The notes below the pieces were generated by a model, which saw only the letters and a program-made list of their open reading frames with translations, had not been told where the DNA came from and searched no databases. 57,407 nucleotides of DNA. Origin: Neisseriaceae bacterium (GTDB taxonomy: Bacteria; Pseudomonadota; Gammaproteobacteria; Burkholderiales; UBA11063). Position numbers and translations under genes: made by a program. Of the stretch, positions 8,059 through 16,510 are shown in pieces (the stretch's first letter is position 1; each line of letters starts with the position of its first letter). The stretch spans positions 1-57,407 of the forward strand of contig CANFGS010000011.1 in assembly GCA_947446595.1 (NCBI GenBank), written 5' to 3'.

Positions 8059-9147
8059 ATGAAAATTCAAAGTATTGCTAAATTAGCACATAAATTTAAT
8101 CCTATAATAAAACTATTGCCAAAATCACTGCAGGTGTTGCTACACTCATCAGCTCGTCTTAAATTTATGGATGAGTTTGTAAAAAACACTGGTGCATCTT
8201 TTGTACCTGATTCTAAATGGCAAAGAACTCTCTGGGGGTTAAAATTTCAATCGCCATTGATGAATTCAGCGGGAATGTTTAAAAATGGTGATGGCTATGA
8301 TGTGGTTATATCTCAAGGTGCCGGAGGTTATATCGGTGGTACAAGTACATATAATCCACGAACTGGTAATATAAAGCATGGTATAAAATTACCATTTATA
8401 ACATTACCTAATTCACATGTTTCGATAAACACTCTTGGATTACCCAATCTAGGGGATGAGATATTAAGTAAAAAAGTGATAACGAATAACAAAACTTCCC
8501 CGATTGGTTGGAGTTTAATGCGTTCTCCTGACTATGAGGAACATATTGGCTTAGAGAATTTAATCAAATCACTTTGGATGTATCATGATAATCCACAGAT
8601 TGATTTTATTGAAATTAATGAAAGTTGTCCCAATATTTCGGTTAATAGTGAAAATATAACTAATCGCTTAGTTTATATTGCAGAACATTTTTTATCAAAA
8701 CGCACTCGTCACTTGCCAGTAGTGGTCAAATTATCAACTGATACTGGTATTGAAGTATTAAAGCAAATTCTTGATGTTTTATTTCAAAAGCGTTATGATG
8801 GGGTTAATTTAGGTAATACTTCGACTAATTATTCTTATACGCGTCAATATATTTCACCTACTGAATTAGCTCTATATGATTATTATACTAAAAACTTCTC
8901 TGGTGGTATAGGTGGCATATCTCTTCGAGATAAATCGTTTATTTTATGTGATGAAGCGATAAAATACCGTGAATTTATAAAGCCTGATTATGAGTTTCAT
9001 GTAATAAGAAGCGGTGGTGTATTTGGTCTTGATGATATCAAGGCGTCTGATGCAATTGGAATAAGTATGAACCAATGGTATACGGGGTATTTTACTAATT
9101 ACCTGCAAAATGGTGGTGAAGTTTATAAGAGAGAGTTTAGTTCTTAA
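8059..9147 (+). CDS. pyrD: dihydroorotate dehydrogenase (divergent)
   Basis: This flavoenzyme oxidises dihydroorotate to orotate. The FMN-binding barrel is recognisable from FQSPLMNSAGMFKNGDGYD, a VVVKLSTD strand and the late IRSGGVFGLDD. The active-site loop reads NESCPN, placing Cys where class 1 enzymes (NLSCPN) have their base; class 2 quinone-linked enzymes usually have Ser. The first 40 residues form an amphipathic, Lys/Leu-rich extension like that of membrane-associated class 2 enzymes. No pyrK partner is seen. ATG 8059 follows the pyrC stop closely; an in-frame ATG at 8023 inside pyrC is less likely. The electron acceptor therefore cannot be predicted safely. Confidence 0.85.
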   Translation: MKIQSIAKLAHKFNPIIKLLPKSLQVLLHSSARLKFMDEFVKNTGASFVPDSKWQRTLWGLKFQSPLMNSAGMFKNGDGYDVVISQGAGGYIGGTSTYNPRTGNIKHGIKLPFITLPNSHVSINTLGLPNLGDEILSKKVITNNKTSPIGWSLMRSPDYEEHIGLENLIKSLWMYHDNPQIDFIEINESCPNISVNSENITNRLVYIAEHFLSKRTRHLPVVVKLSTDTGIEVLKQILDVLFQKRYDGVNLGNTSTNYSYTRQYISPTELALYDYYTKNFSGGIGGISLRDKSFILCDEAIKYREFIKPDYEFHVIRSGGVFGLDDIKASDAIGISMNQWYTGYFTNYLQNGGEVYKREFSS

Positions 9148-9163
9148 CTTATTCAAAATATAC

Positions 9164-9203
9164 CTGTAAGAAATCCACCATTTTTATGGTGGATTTCTTA
9201 CAG
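9164..9203. terminator. bidirectional hairpin between convergent pyrD and ppiA
   Basis: CTGTAAGAAATCCACCAT (9164-9181) is the exact reverse complement of 9186-9203, with a TTTT loop. The 18-bp perfect stem sits between two convergent stop codons. There is no strict T-run on either side, so it may act by stem strength or as an RNA end protector. Confidence 0.7.
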
Positions 9204-9204
9204 A

Positions 9205-9786
9205 TTATTTACATTGTAGCATTGTGATTTTATTTATAACTATCGGAGTAACCGGCACATCTTGGTATCCATTAGCCGAAGTTGTAGGTGTTGCTGCTAT
9301 CTTATCAACTACCTCAGTCCCTTTAATTACTTTACCAAATACTGCATAGCCATAACCAGCATCAGTTTTATCTTTAAAATTAAGTGGGTTATTGTTATTC
9401 ACATTGATAAAAAACTGTGATGTGGCTGAATTTACAACATAAGTTCTTGCCATGGCTATCGTATATTTGTCATTTTTTAGACCATTATCAGCTTCGTTTT
9501 TAATTGGTGCATTTGTTGTTGCTTGAACCATGTTTTTATCAAAACCACCACCTTGAATCATAAACCCAGGAATTACACGGTGAAAGATTTTGCCCGTATA
9601 AAAACCATTCTTTACATAGTTTTCAAAGTTAGCAACCGATATTGGAGCTTTTTTACTATCTAATTGTACTTGTATATTACCTAAGTTAGTGTCAATTGAA
9701 GCTATAGGCGAAGTTTTACAAATATTATCAGCAAAAGTATTGGCACTTATTGTTGCAAAACATAATAAAGTTAATAATTTTTTCAT
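9205..9786 (-). CDS. ppiA: exported peptidyl-prolyl cis-trans isomerase, cyclophilin type
   Basis: Cyclophilins speed proline isomerisation during folding. Residues 1-19 (MKKLLTLLCFATISANTFA) form a Sec signal peptide, so this copy should act in the periplasm. The cyclophilin core follows: NFENYVKNGFYTGKIFHRVIPGFMIQGG split over about residues 53-80, then SQFFINVNNN and YAVFGKVIKG. The length of 193 aa fits periplasmic PpiA. A -10-like TATAAT on this strand lies at 9838-9843. It faces the pyr operon and shares the hairpin at 9164-9203. Confidence 0.92.
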   Translation of the reverse strand: MKKLLTLLCFATISANTFADNICKTSPIASIDTNLGNIQVQLDSKKAPISVANFENYVKNGFYTGKIFHRVIPGFMIQGGGFDKNMVQATTNAPIKNEADNGLKNDKYTIAMARTYVVNSATSQFFINVNNNNPLNFKDKTDAGYGYAVFGKVIKGTEVVDKIAATPTTSANGYQDVPVTPIVINKITMLQCK

Positions 9787-9857
9787 GAATTAAAGCTCCT
9801 TAATAAAATCTAGTAGTTATTTGAATCGAATTACACTATTATACCTTAAAATAGTAT

Positions 9858-11039
9858 TTATTTATGAATAATTCTCCAATAAACGCCCATACAAATTGAA
9901 ATTAGCAGTAAGTATGTAAACATCATAGGAATAGTATTTCCAACATCAATAAAACTCAAAATAAATGCTGTTATACTTGTCATCATAATATTTATTAAAT
10001 ACATTGTAGCTGTTGCTGTTCCTGCAATATGGCGAAACAATGATAATCCTTTGCCCATAGACATAGGAAAAAGAAATCCGCAAGTAAAAAACATAACTCC
10101 GCTTATAATATTAATCAAATAAATATTGTTATCAAAGATAAAACTAAGAATTACGGCTAATATTGTAAAACTAAAAACTATATTTATTAAAATTAAAAAT
10201 AATTGTTCAACCGAGTGTTTTTTTAATAAATATCTGCAAATAAAGGTGGCTAATAGAAAAAGTAACCCCATACATAATGCAATATTACCAAAAAATACTG
10301 GGGTATAATTTAGTTTGGTTTGGATTAAAAATGGGCCAATTGTGTTAAAGGTAATTATAAGTGAGTACACCGAACCCATTATAATTACTAAAGCCATAAA
10401 ATGTTTATGAGTTAGTACTTCCATAAGGTTATGTTTAATAGTTTTGATTTTTAATGATTGACGATTAAAATGTGTTTCTGGTACAATAGCAAATACTACT
10501 ATAAACCCAATTAATGCAATAAGTGCAAAAAAACTAAAACATGCTTGATAACCGAAGTAGTATTGTAAATATCCGCCAATAACGGGTCCAATTACCGGGC
10601 CTAAACCAAACATAGCACCAATTAGCACTCCTAAACGCGTTAATTCTGAGCTCGGTAGGATATCTGAAAGTATTGCACGAATTATAACAGCAACACATCC
10701 AATGGTAAGACCTTGAGCTAATCTTGCAAATAATACTACTTCAATGTTTTTAAAAATAACGGGTAGTAAACTAGCTGCTACAAAAGAAATTAAGCCAAGA
10801 CGTATTAATTTTTGGCGTCCCCAAGCATCGGTCAAAAATCCAGTAAAGAAATTTCCAAGTGCGTAACCCAAAAGGTACAGTGAGATAACGTCTTTAGCAA
10901 TTGCATTTGATACATTTAAGTCTTTTGAAATCGCAGGTAAGCTTGGTGCAATTAAGTCAACTGCCATTCCTACAATTGGCATTAAACAAAGTAGTACCCA
11001 TGTTATCAAACTCCTACGTTTAGGTGATAAAGCATTCAT
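9858..11039 (-). CDS. MFS drug exporter, Bcr/CflA family
   Basis: This is a 12-helix inner-membrane major facilitator protein. It starts like Bcr/CflA exporters, with a first helix followed by DLIAPSLPAISKDL (about 27-40). The MFS loop motif GFLTDAWGRQKLIRLGL (about 62-78) and the family-typical GPVIGPVIGGYL (about 145-156) are present. Substrates in this family range from bicyclomycin to dipeptides and polyketides, so none is assigned. It has its own extended -10 promoter (11084-11092) and is divergent from the coiled-coil gene at 11200. Confidence 0.85.
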   Translation of the reverse strand: MNALSPKRRSLITWVLLCLMPIVGMAVDLIAPSLPAISKDLNVSNAIAKDVISLYLLGYALGNFFTGFLTDAWGRQKLIRLGLISFVAASLLPVIFKNIEVVLFARLAQGLTIGCVAVIIRAILSDILPSSELTRLGVLIGAMFGLGPVIGPVIGGYLQYYFGYQACFSFFALIALIGFIVVFAIVPETHFNRQSLKIKTIKHNLMEVLTHKHFMALVIIMGSVYSLIITFNTIGPFLIQTKLNYTPVFFGNIALCMGLLFLLATFICRYLLKKHSVEQLFLILINIVFSFTILAVILSFIFDNNIYLINIISGVMFFTCGFLFPMSMGKGLSLFRHIAGTATATMYLINIMMTSITAFILSFIDVGNTIPMMFTYLLLISICMGVYWRIIHK

Positions 11040-11083
11040 TATATAAAGCTCATTTATTATAAAATATGTTATTAATATTCAAG

Positions 11084-11092
11084 ATTATATCA
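11084..11092 (-). promoter_or_regulatory. extended -10 promoter of the Bcr/CflA gene
   Basis: On the minus strand the bases read TGATATAAT, a perfect TATAAT with the upstream TG. It lies 45-53 bp before the start codon at 11039. Confidence 0.55.
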
Positions 11093-11159
11093 TATTGCTT
11101 TAAAACTACTAAATTCGTTGACGAGTCTAATATTTCGCATATTGCAATATTTAATATTA

Positions 11160-11168
11160 TGGTACAAT
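11160..11168 (+). promoter_or_regulatory. extended -10 promoter of the coiled-coil gene at 11200
   Basis: TGGTACAAT with TTGCAA about 15 bp upstream (11142-11147). The surrounding 30 bp resemble the promoter region of the paralogous gene at 16045. Confidence 0.5.
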
Positions 11169-11199
11169 AATGATATAATATATTTTAATAGGAGTTAAT

Positions 11200-11529
11200 A
11201 TGAGTGCGTTAGAAATAGACCAATACTTTGATGTGCATAATTTTGTAAAAAAAGCTAAGGAATTTGGTGTAAATGAACAGTTTGCTGAATACGAAGCTCG
11301 GCAATTTGAAAGTGCTATCAATAATGTATTAAAAAATACAAAAAAAGAATATAAAGAATTTTTTAATAGTAAAGAAATAGCTACTAAACTAGATATAAAA
11401 GAGTTGGAGCTTAAAATTGAAAATGTTAAAAATGATTTGTTGAAATGGCAAGTTGGTATTGGTGTAACTACTATAATTACATTATGTGGGGCAATATTCA
11501 CTATGCTTAAATTAATGTTACACATCTAA
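11200..11529 (+). CDS. small coiled-coil, C-terminally membrane-anchored protein (DUF1640-like), paralog 1
   Basis: A 109-residue protein with a short N-terminal helical head ([26 protein letters not shown]), then a charged coiled coil (about 45-82), then one C-terminal membrane helix (about 86-107). This head-coil-tail layout resembles the CCDC90/DUF1640 family, whose bacterial members have no firm function. AGGAG at 11190-11194 fixes the start. A paralog with the same layout lies at 16045. The gene stands alone between an exporter and rnhB. The function is unknown; trimeric or tetrameric assembly through the coiled coil is an inference from the family. Confidence 0.75.
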   Translation: MSALEIDQYFDVHNFVKKAKEFGVNEQFAEYEARQFESAINNVLKNTKKEYKEFFNSKEIATKLDIKELELKIENVKNDLLKWQVGIGVTTIITLCGAIFTMLKLMLHI

Positions 11530-11563
11530 AAAATCTCAATTATCTAAGCATAGGGGAAGCATT

Positions 11564-12118
11564 ATGCAATGTGGGGTTGATGAGGCAGGGCGCGGGCCTT
11601 TAGCCGGTGATGTATATGCTGCAGCGGTTATTTTAGATCCGAATAATCCAATTCTTGGATTAAAAGACTCAAAACAACTTACATCCAAAAAACGTGATAT
11701 CCTTTATGATGAGATTATATCCAAATCTCTCGCCTATTGTATCACTAGTAGTAGTATAGAAGAAATTGATACGCTTAATATCCTTCAAGCAACACTTCTA
11801 GCAATGAAACGAGCAATTGAAGGGCTAAAGATTATGCCATCAATGGCGCTAATCGATGGTAACAAAACGCCAGATCTAAAAATACCAGCTGAAGCAATAA
11901 TCAAAGGGGACACTAAGGTTGAAGCTATATCAGCGGCATCAATATTAGCTAAAGTTACTAGAGATAGAAGTCTAATTATACTTGATGAGTTATACCCAGA
12001 ATACGGCTTTGCCAAACATAAAGGCTATGGAACAGCAATTCATATCGCTGCAATTAATAAGTATGGCGTATTACCAATTCATAGGAAGAGCTTTGCTCCA
12101 ATCAAATATATGTGTTAA
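11564..12118 (+). CDS. rnhB: ribonuclease HII
   Basis: RNase HII cuts RNA in RNA-DNA hybrids and starts removal of misincorporated ribonucleotides. The active-site signature [12 protein letters not shown] stands at residues 4-15. The further acidic residues are in [12 protein letters not shown] and ALIDGN, and the C-terminal KHKGYGT is typical. At 184 aa the length is normal. AGGGGAAGC just upstream is the ribosome site. It is followed by the heptose adenylyltransferase gene after 38 bp. Confidence 0.95.
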   Translation: MQCGVDEAGRGPLAGDVYAAAVILDPNNPILGLKDSKQLTSKKRDILYDEIISKSLAYCITSSSIEEIDTLNILQATLLAMKRAIEGLKIMPSMALIDGNKTPDLKIPAEAIIKGDTKVEAISAASILAKVTRDRSLIILDELYPEYGFAKHKGYGTAIHIAAINKYGVLPIHRKSFAPIKYMC

Positions 12119-12156
12119 TATATCGGTTATAAACGTATAAATAGAACAGGTTTATT

Positions 12157-12651
12157 ATGCAATACAATCCTCCAGCATTTGAAAAAAAAATTATCGCACC
12201 TGATGATTTAATTAATAAAATTTCACAGATAAAACAAGCAACCCCTTTAGTATTTACCAATGGTTGCTTTGATATTTTACATCGTGGTCATGTAACTTAC
12301 CTTGCCCAAGCTAGAAGCCTTGGTAACTCTATGATAGTAGCCCTAAATACTGATACTTCAGTCAAGCGCCAAGGTAAGGGGGATGATAGACCCATGAATA
12401 AGCTTGATGATAGACTAAGAGTAATAGCAAGTCTACAAGATGTTGATTTTGTTACTTGGTTTGATGAAGATACGCCTTATAATCTTATACAGTTAATTAA
12501 GCCAGAGATACTTGTAAAAGGTGGGGATTGGAGTATAAATAAAATTGTAGGTAGTCGTGAGGTTTTAGCTTATGGTGGTAGTGTGCACTCTATCCCGTTT
12601 TTATTTGATACCTCAACTACTAAATTGATTAATAAGATTCGGCATGTCTAA
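12157..12651 (+). CDS. rfaE2: D-glycero-beta-D-manno-heptose 1-phosphate adenylyltransferase
   Basis: This nucleotidyltransferase makes ADP-heptose, the precursor of the LPS inner core. The cytidylyltransferase-like motif TNGCFDILHRGHVTYL (about 34-49) has the HxGH-type site. VKGGDW and the late IVGSREVLAYGG match the C-terminal domain of HldE. The 164-aa size shows the separate-enzyme form found in Neisseria and relatives, where the kinase (HldA/RfaE1) is a different gene; that gene is not in the window. It overlaps birA by 8 bp. The gene implies a heptose-containing LPS. Confidence 0.92.
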   Translation: MQYNPPAFEKKIIAPDDLINKISQIKQATPLVFTNGCFDILHRGHVTYLAQARSLGNSMIVALNTDTSVKRQGKGDDRPMNKLDDRLRVIASLQDVDFVTWFDEDTPYNLIQLIKPEILVKGGDWSINKIVGSREVLAYGGSVHSIPFLFDTSTTKLINKIRHV

Positions 12652-13540
12652 GATAATCCAATGCTTGAAGTTAATTCCAAAGGCAAAAAATCAGTTTGAA
12701 CTGGCTAAATTATTGGGTATTAATTGGCTTGAACTACTAGAACTAATTGGTAAAATAAATCAAATTGAAAATGGTTTGATTAATAATTCATCGGCTGGTG
12801 GTATAATGTTAACAAGGCCTCTTGATTGGATTACTGATGCTAAAGTAATAAAAAACTTGGCTAAACTAGAACAAAATAATTATACAGTTAAAATGGTAGA
12901 TGAGATAAATTCGACCAATACTTATATTTTAAACAATATCGGGGCTTTAGATAATAAAACAGTTGTTAGCTCTGAACTTCAATCTGGTGGCAGGGGGCGT
13001 AATAATAAAACCTGGCTTAGTAAAATTGCAACTGATCTAACTGTGTCTTTCTTATATTTATTTCCTTTGGAATTTAATTATGAGTTATTGCCACTAGTTG
13101 TTGCGGTATGTCTTAACCGGTTGTTGAAGCAATATCGTATACCAAATCTTATTAAATGGCCAAATGATATTTATTCAAAAGGCACTGGAAAAATTGCCGG
13201 TATTTTATTAGAAAGCGGTATTCGCGATAATAAGCGTTTTGTTGTGGTTGGAATAGGGCTTGATAATATACTAGATCTAGATAGAGCTTTATTGTTATCT
13301 AATCTTATTTATCATATGGAGCATGTGATAACTGAGTATAGCGCATTTGGATTTGCAATGTTTCGGCAAGAATGGTTAGATAATTGCATGCATTATAATA
13401 AAAAAGTTAGTTTATATAAAAGTGGTAATTTATTAGATAGTGGAATTAATATTGATTTAACAAGCGCTGGTGACTTAGTCATTAAGTCTAAAAATCAAAT
13501 TAAAGAGTATAATGGTAATAGTATTAGTTTAACTGCATAG
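12644..13540 (+). CDS. birA: bifunctional biotin-protein ligase / putative biotin repressor
   Basis: BirA attaches biotin to the carboxyl carrier protein of acetyl-CoA carboxylase. The ligase domain is clear: EINSTNTYIL, then the biotinyl-AMP loop GGRGRNNKTW (about 112-121), KWPNDIY (about 175-181), and GKIAGILLESG. A C-terminal SH3-like tail follows. The N-terminal 60 residues look like a winged helix (FELAKLLGINWLELLELIGKI), suggesting the regulatory form, though binding residues cannot be checked here. It overlaps rfaE2 and lies 12 bp ahead of the PTS genes. Confidence 0.93.
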   Translation: MSKIIQCLKLIPKAKNQFELAKLLGINWLELLELIGKINQIENGLINNSSAGGIMLTRPLDWITDAKVIKNLAKLEQNNYTVKMVDEINSTNTYILNNIGALDNKTVVSSELQSGGRGRNNKTWLSKIATDLTVSFLYLFPLEFNYELLPLVVAVCLNRLLKQYRIPNLIKWPNDIYSKGTGKIAGILLESGIRDNKRFVVVGIGLDNILDLDRALLLSNLIYHMEHVITEYSAFGFAMFRQEWLDNCMHYNKKVSLYKSGNLLDSGINIDLTSAGDLVIKSKNQIKEYNGNSISLTA

Positions 13541-13552
13541 AGAGTATATATT

Positions 13553-13948
13553 ATGGTTGGTATAGTTGTTATAGCGCATTCGGAAATAGCAAATAGTTTT
13601 GCTTATTGTTTGGAGCATATTTTGGCGAAGCGTGTTGATAACCTACATATCTTGGCGGTTAAAAAGACTGAGGATAGTGAGAGTATTTGTGAAAGAGCTA
13701 AAGAATTAATTGATAAACTTAATCCAGATGAAGGAGTATTGTTATTATGTGACTTATTTGGTGCTACACCATGTAATATTGCTCAAAGGTTAGTAGTTAA
13801 AGATAGGGTTGAACTTATAACTGGCTTAAATTTACCTATGTTAATTAGAGCCGTATCTTATGTTAAAAGTGATCTAAGAACTATTGTAGCTAAAGCAATA
13901 GAAGGCGCAAACTCAGGGATAATCCATATTAGTGGAGATGCGATATGA
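13553..13948 (+). CDS. PTS mannose-family EIIA domain protein
   Basis: This is a stand-alone EIIA of the mannose/sorbose class, which accepts phosphate from HPr. The phosphorylatable His is in VVIAHSEIANSF (residue 9 of the protein). LLLCDLFGATPCNIA (about 63-77) is the family signature, and the 131-aa length fits a single domain. No EIIB or EIIC gene follows, so in this genome, as in Neisseria and many betaproteobacteria, it probably has a regulatory role rather than sugar import. It overlaps ptsH by four bases (ATGA), so translation is coupled. Confidence 0.93.
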   Translation: MVGIVVIAHSEIANSFAYCLEHILAKRVDNLHILAVKKTEDSESICERAKELIDKLNPDEGVLLLCDLFGATPCNIAQRLVVKDRVELITGLNLPMLIRAVSYVKSDLRTIVAKAIEGANSGIIHISGDAI

Positions 13949-14214
13949 TAACAAAGACAATCGAAATTATTAATAAATTAGGTTTACATGCAAGAGCTTC
14001 TTCAAAATTGGTAATGCTTGCTGGTAAGTTTAATTCGGATATTACTATTACTAAAGATAATAAATTAGCTAATTGTAAAAGCTTAATGTCAGTAATGATG
14101 TTAGCTGCAAATCGAGGTAGTAGCATTTTATTATCTGCTAATGGTAATGATGAAGAGGTCGCAATTAACGAATTAGAGGAACTAATTAACTGTAAGTTTG
14201 GTGAAGCAGAGTAG
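13945..14214 (+). CDS. ptsH: phosphocarrier protein HPr
   Basis: HPr relays phosphate from EI to EIIA. The active His is in GLHARAS (about residues 13-19); the AS in place of the usual PA is typical of betaproteobacterial HPr. The regulatory-serine region reads CKSLMSVMMLAAN. The length of 89 aa is standard. The start overlaps the EIIA stop and the stop lies one base before the ptsI ATG. Whether the Ser is phosphorylated depends on an HPr kinase, which is not in this window. Confidence 0.96.
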   Translation: MITKTIEIINKLGLHARASSKLVMLAGKFNSDITITKDNKLANCKSLMSVMMLAANRGSSILLSANGNDEEVAINELEELINCKFGEAE

Positions 14215-14215
14215 T

Positions 14216-15952
14216 ATGAGTATAACCATTCATGGAATAGGTCTTGGCGGTGGTATTACAATTGGTAATGCTTATATTTTAGATAAAAACCTGGACGATG
14301 CTACAGCTCATAAATTAGAAAAGCATGAGATCAAAGCGGAGGTTTTGCGTTTTATTGATGCGGTAAACCAAACGCGTCGTGAGTTTGAGTTATTAAAAAC
14401 TAATATCCCTAAAACAGCTCCAGCAGAGCTTGGATCTTTTTTAGCATTAAGTATTATGATGCTTAGTGATTCCAAAATTGCTAAAGCACCGATTGATATT
14501 ATAACTGAAGAAGAATGTAATGCTGAGTGGGCAATAAAGCTTCAAGCTGATAATTTGGAGCGTCAGTTTGATGAAATGGAAGATGCTTATCTAAAAGAAC
14601 GAAAGCATGATGTTATTCAAGTATTAGAGCGAATTTTCAAAAATTTAGAGGGTAATAAGTTTGATTGGGATAACGCTTCCAAATTGGAACAGGGGATTTT
14701 GGTGGCTCATGATTTGTCACCAGCAGATTTGGTGCATTTTAAAAACTCTAATTTTAGCGGATTTTTGTCAGAGGTAGGGAGCCTTACTTCGCATACTGTA
14801 ATCATAGGGCGTAATCTTGATATACCCGCTATTGTTGGTGCAAGTCATGCAAGACAAATTATTCGAGAAGATGATTTAATCATTCTAGATGGTGTGCAGG
14901 GTGTCTTGATTATTAACCCTGATAATGTAGTACTTGAAGAATATAAACAAAGACAACAACAGTGGTTAGCTAGTAAAGCTTTATTATATAAAATTCGTAA
15001 AGATGAAGCGATTACCAAAGATGGTATTACGGTTGATTTAATGGCTAATATTGATGGTACAAGTGATATAAATGAAGTTACTTATAGTAATGCTTTTGGA
15101 GTTGGTCTATTTAGAAGTGAGTTTTTATTTTTAAGTAACGAAGATCATTTGTGTTCTGAAGATGAACAGTTTGAGAATTATGTAAGAATAGCTAGAGCTA
15201 TGAAAGATTTACCAGTAATAATCAGAACTGCTGATTTGGGTGCCGATAAAAATCCTTCATGGAACTCTAATGTTGGAGCAAGTAATCCAGCACTTGGTTT
15301 AACTGGGATTAGGTTGGCGCTCGTTGAACAAAGCTTTTTTAGAACCCAGATTAGAGCCATACTTCGCGCTTCAGAGTTTGGTAATGTACAAATGATGTTT
15401 CCAATGATATCTTCAAGTTGGGAGCTTAAACAAGCACTTAATCAGGTAGAATATGCTAAAGAAGAATTAGCAGATGAGGGGTATTCATTTAATCCAGATA
15501 TAAAAATTGGCGCTATGATAGAGATACCATCAGCTGCTCTTGCTCTAAAAGGTATTTTATCTCAAGTTGATTTCATATCCATTGGTACTAATGATTTGAT
15601 TCAGTATTTACTTGCTATGGATAGAAATGATGAATCAGTTAATTATCTATATAACCCGCTTCACCCTGCCGTGCTTAAAGTTTTACTTCATATAATAAAA
15701 AGTGCAAATCGTGCTAGTGTACCTGTATCAATTTGTGGTGAAATGGCAGGGGACGTTGATTTAACGCGCCTACTTTTGGGTATGGGGTTACGTAAATTTT
15801 CTATGCATCCAGCTAATATACTAAATATTAAGCGAGTTATCCTAAATACTGATTTGAGTGAAATTACTAATGCCGTTAGTAAAATTTTAAAGACCGAGAA
15901 TATTGAACGAATTGAGGAATTAGTAGAAGAGCTAAATGCCGATTTGAATTAA
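14216..15952 (+). CDS. ptsI: PTS phosphoenolpyruvate-protein phosphotransferase, enzyme I
   Basis: EI takes phosphate from PEP and passes it to HPr. The phosphorylated His is in GSLTSHTVIIGR (about residue 189). The PEP-binding barrel follows, with RTADLGADK, GIRLAL and the signature DFISIGTNDLIQYLLAMDR (about 450-468). The late Cys motif ICGEMAGD is intact. I chose ATG 14216 directly after the ptsH stop; a TTG at 14198 is the in-frame alternative. The last seven codons (ELNADLN) plus stop are duplicated at 16559-16582, see the repeat entries. The protein is 578 aa, normal length. Confidence 0.96.
   Translation: MSITIHGIGLGGGITIGNAYILDKNLDDATAHKLEKHEIKAEVLRFIDAVNQTRREFELLKTNIPKTAPAELGSFLALSIMMLSDSKIAKAPIDIITEEECNAEWAIKLQADNLERQFDEMEDAYLKERKHDVIQVLERIFKNLEGNKFDWDNASKLEQGILVAHDLSPADLVHFKNSNFSGFLSEVGSLTSHTVIIGRNLDIPAIVGASHARQIIREDDLIILDGVQGVLIINPDNVVLEEYKQRQQQWLASKALLYKIRKDEAITKDGITVDLMANIDGTSDINEVTYSNAFGVGLFRSEFLFLSNEDHLCSEDEQFENYVRIARAMKDLPVIIRTADLGADKNPSWNSNVGASNPALGLTGIRLALVEQSFFRTQIRAILRASEFGNVQMMFPMISSSWELKQALNQVEYAKEELADEGYSFNPDIKIGAMIEIPSAALALKGILSQVDFISIGTNDLIQYLLAMDRNDESVNYLYNPLHPAVLKVLLHIIKSANRASVPVSICGEMAGDVDLTRLLLGMGLRKFSMHPANILNIKRVILNTDLSEITNAVSKILKTENIERIEELVEELNADLN
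15929..15952 (+). repeat. 24-bp direct repeat, left copy (ptsI 3' end)
   Basis: GAGCTAAATGCCGATTTGAA followed by TTAA encodes the EI C terminus and its stop. The right copy at 16559-16582 differs at one base (GAGT for GAGC). The two bracket the segment containing the second coiled-coil gene. Confidence 0.85.
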
Positions 15953-16004
15953 ACCATCAAATGAATCGCCCGGCTAAATTTAAATATTTTGTATATTCAT
16001 AATA

Positions 16005-16013
16005 TGGTAAAAT
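16005..16013 (+). promoter_or_regulatory. extended -10 promoter of the coiled-coil gene at 16045
   Basis: TGGTAAAAT preceded by an AT-rich stretch resembling the region before the paralog at 11200. The ribosome site AAAGGTG follows at 16033-16039. Confidence 0.45.
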
Positions 16014-16044
16014 ATACGTACATACGATTTTAAAAGGTGTTGAT

Positions 16045-16419
16045 ATGTCAATTGCATTACATTTTGACGTAATAGATTATATAGAACAAGCTGAAAAACT
16101 TGGAGTTCCACAAGCATTAGCTAAATTCCAAGCTCGTAAGCTTGAAGAAACAATAGATACCATATCTGAACAGACTAATAAAGCTATTGAAGTGGCTACT
16201 ACAAATATGAAGTCTGATCTAAAAGATAAAGATTTAGCTACCCGGGGTGATGTAGCATTAATTCAAAACAATCTTGAAAAGACCAAGCTTGAATTACAAA
16301 AAGAAATTGAAATGGTGAGATCTGATATAAAAACTCTTGAAGTTAAGCTGCTAACCATTTATGGTGCTGGGTTTTTAATTTTATTAGGTGTTTTAGCTAA
16401 GGGTTTTCATTGGCTATAG
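16045..16419 (+). CDS. small coiled-coil, C-terminally membrane-anchored protein (DUF1640-like), paralog 2
   Basis: A 124-residue protein with the same plan as the one at 11200: head helix FDVIDYIEQAEKLGVPQALAKFQARK split across about residues 7-33, a long charged coiled coil (about 34-100) and one membrane helix near the C terminus (about 102-120). The head motifs FDV-x(3)-(F/I)-x(3)-(A)(K/E)-x-(F/L)GV and AR(Q/K) are shared. It lies inside a 606-bp segment bounded by direct repeats of the ptsI end, which suggests the gene arrived by a local insertion. Function unknown. Confidence 0.75.
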   Translation: MSIALHFDVIDYIEQAEKLGVPQALAKFQARKLEETIDTISEQTNKAIEVATTNMKSDLKDKDLATRGDVALIQNNLEKTKLELQKEIEMVRSDIKTLEVKLLTIYGAGFLILLGVLAKGFHWL

Positions 16420-16510
16420 TTCAGCTGTACGCAGATACCACGACATCGTTTTAAGTGCATTTTTGCTTTCATTTTAGAAAATATTTATGATTTAGTATGG
16501 TGGGTATAAT

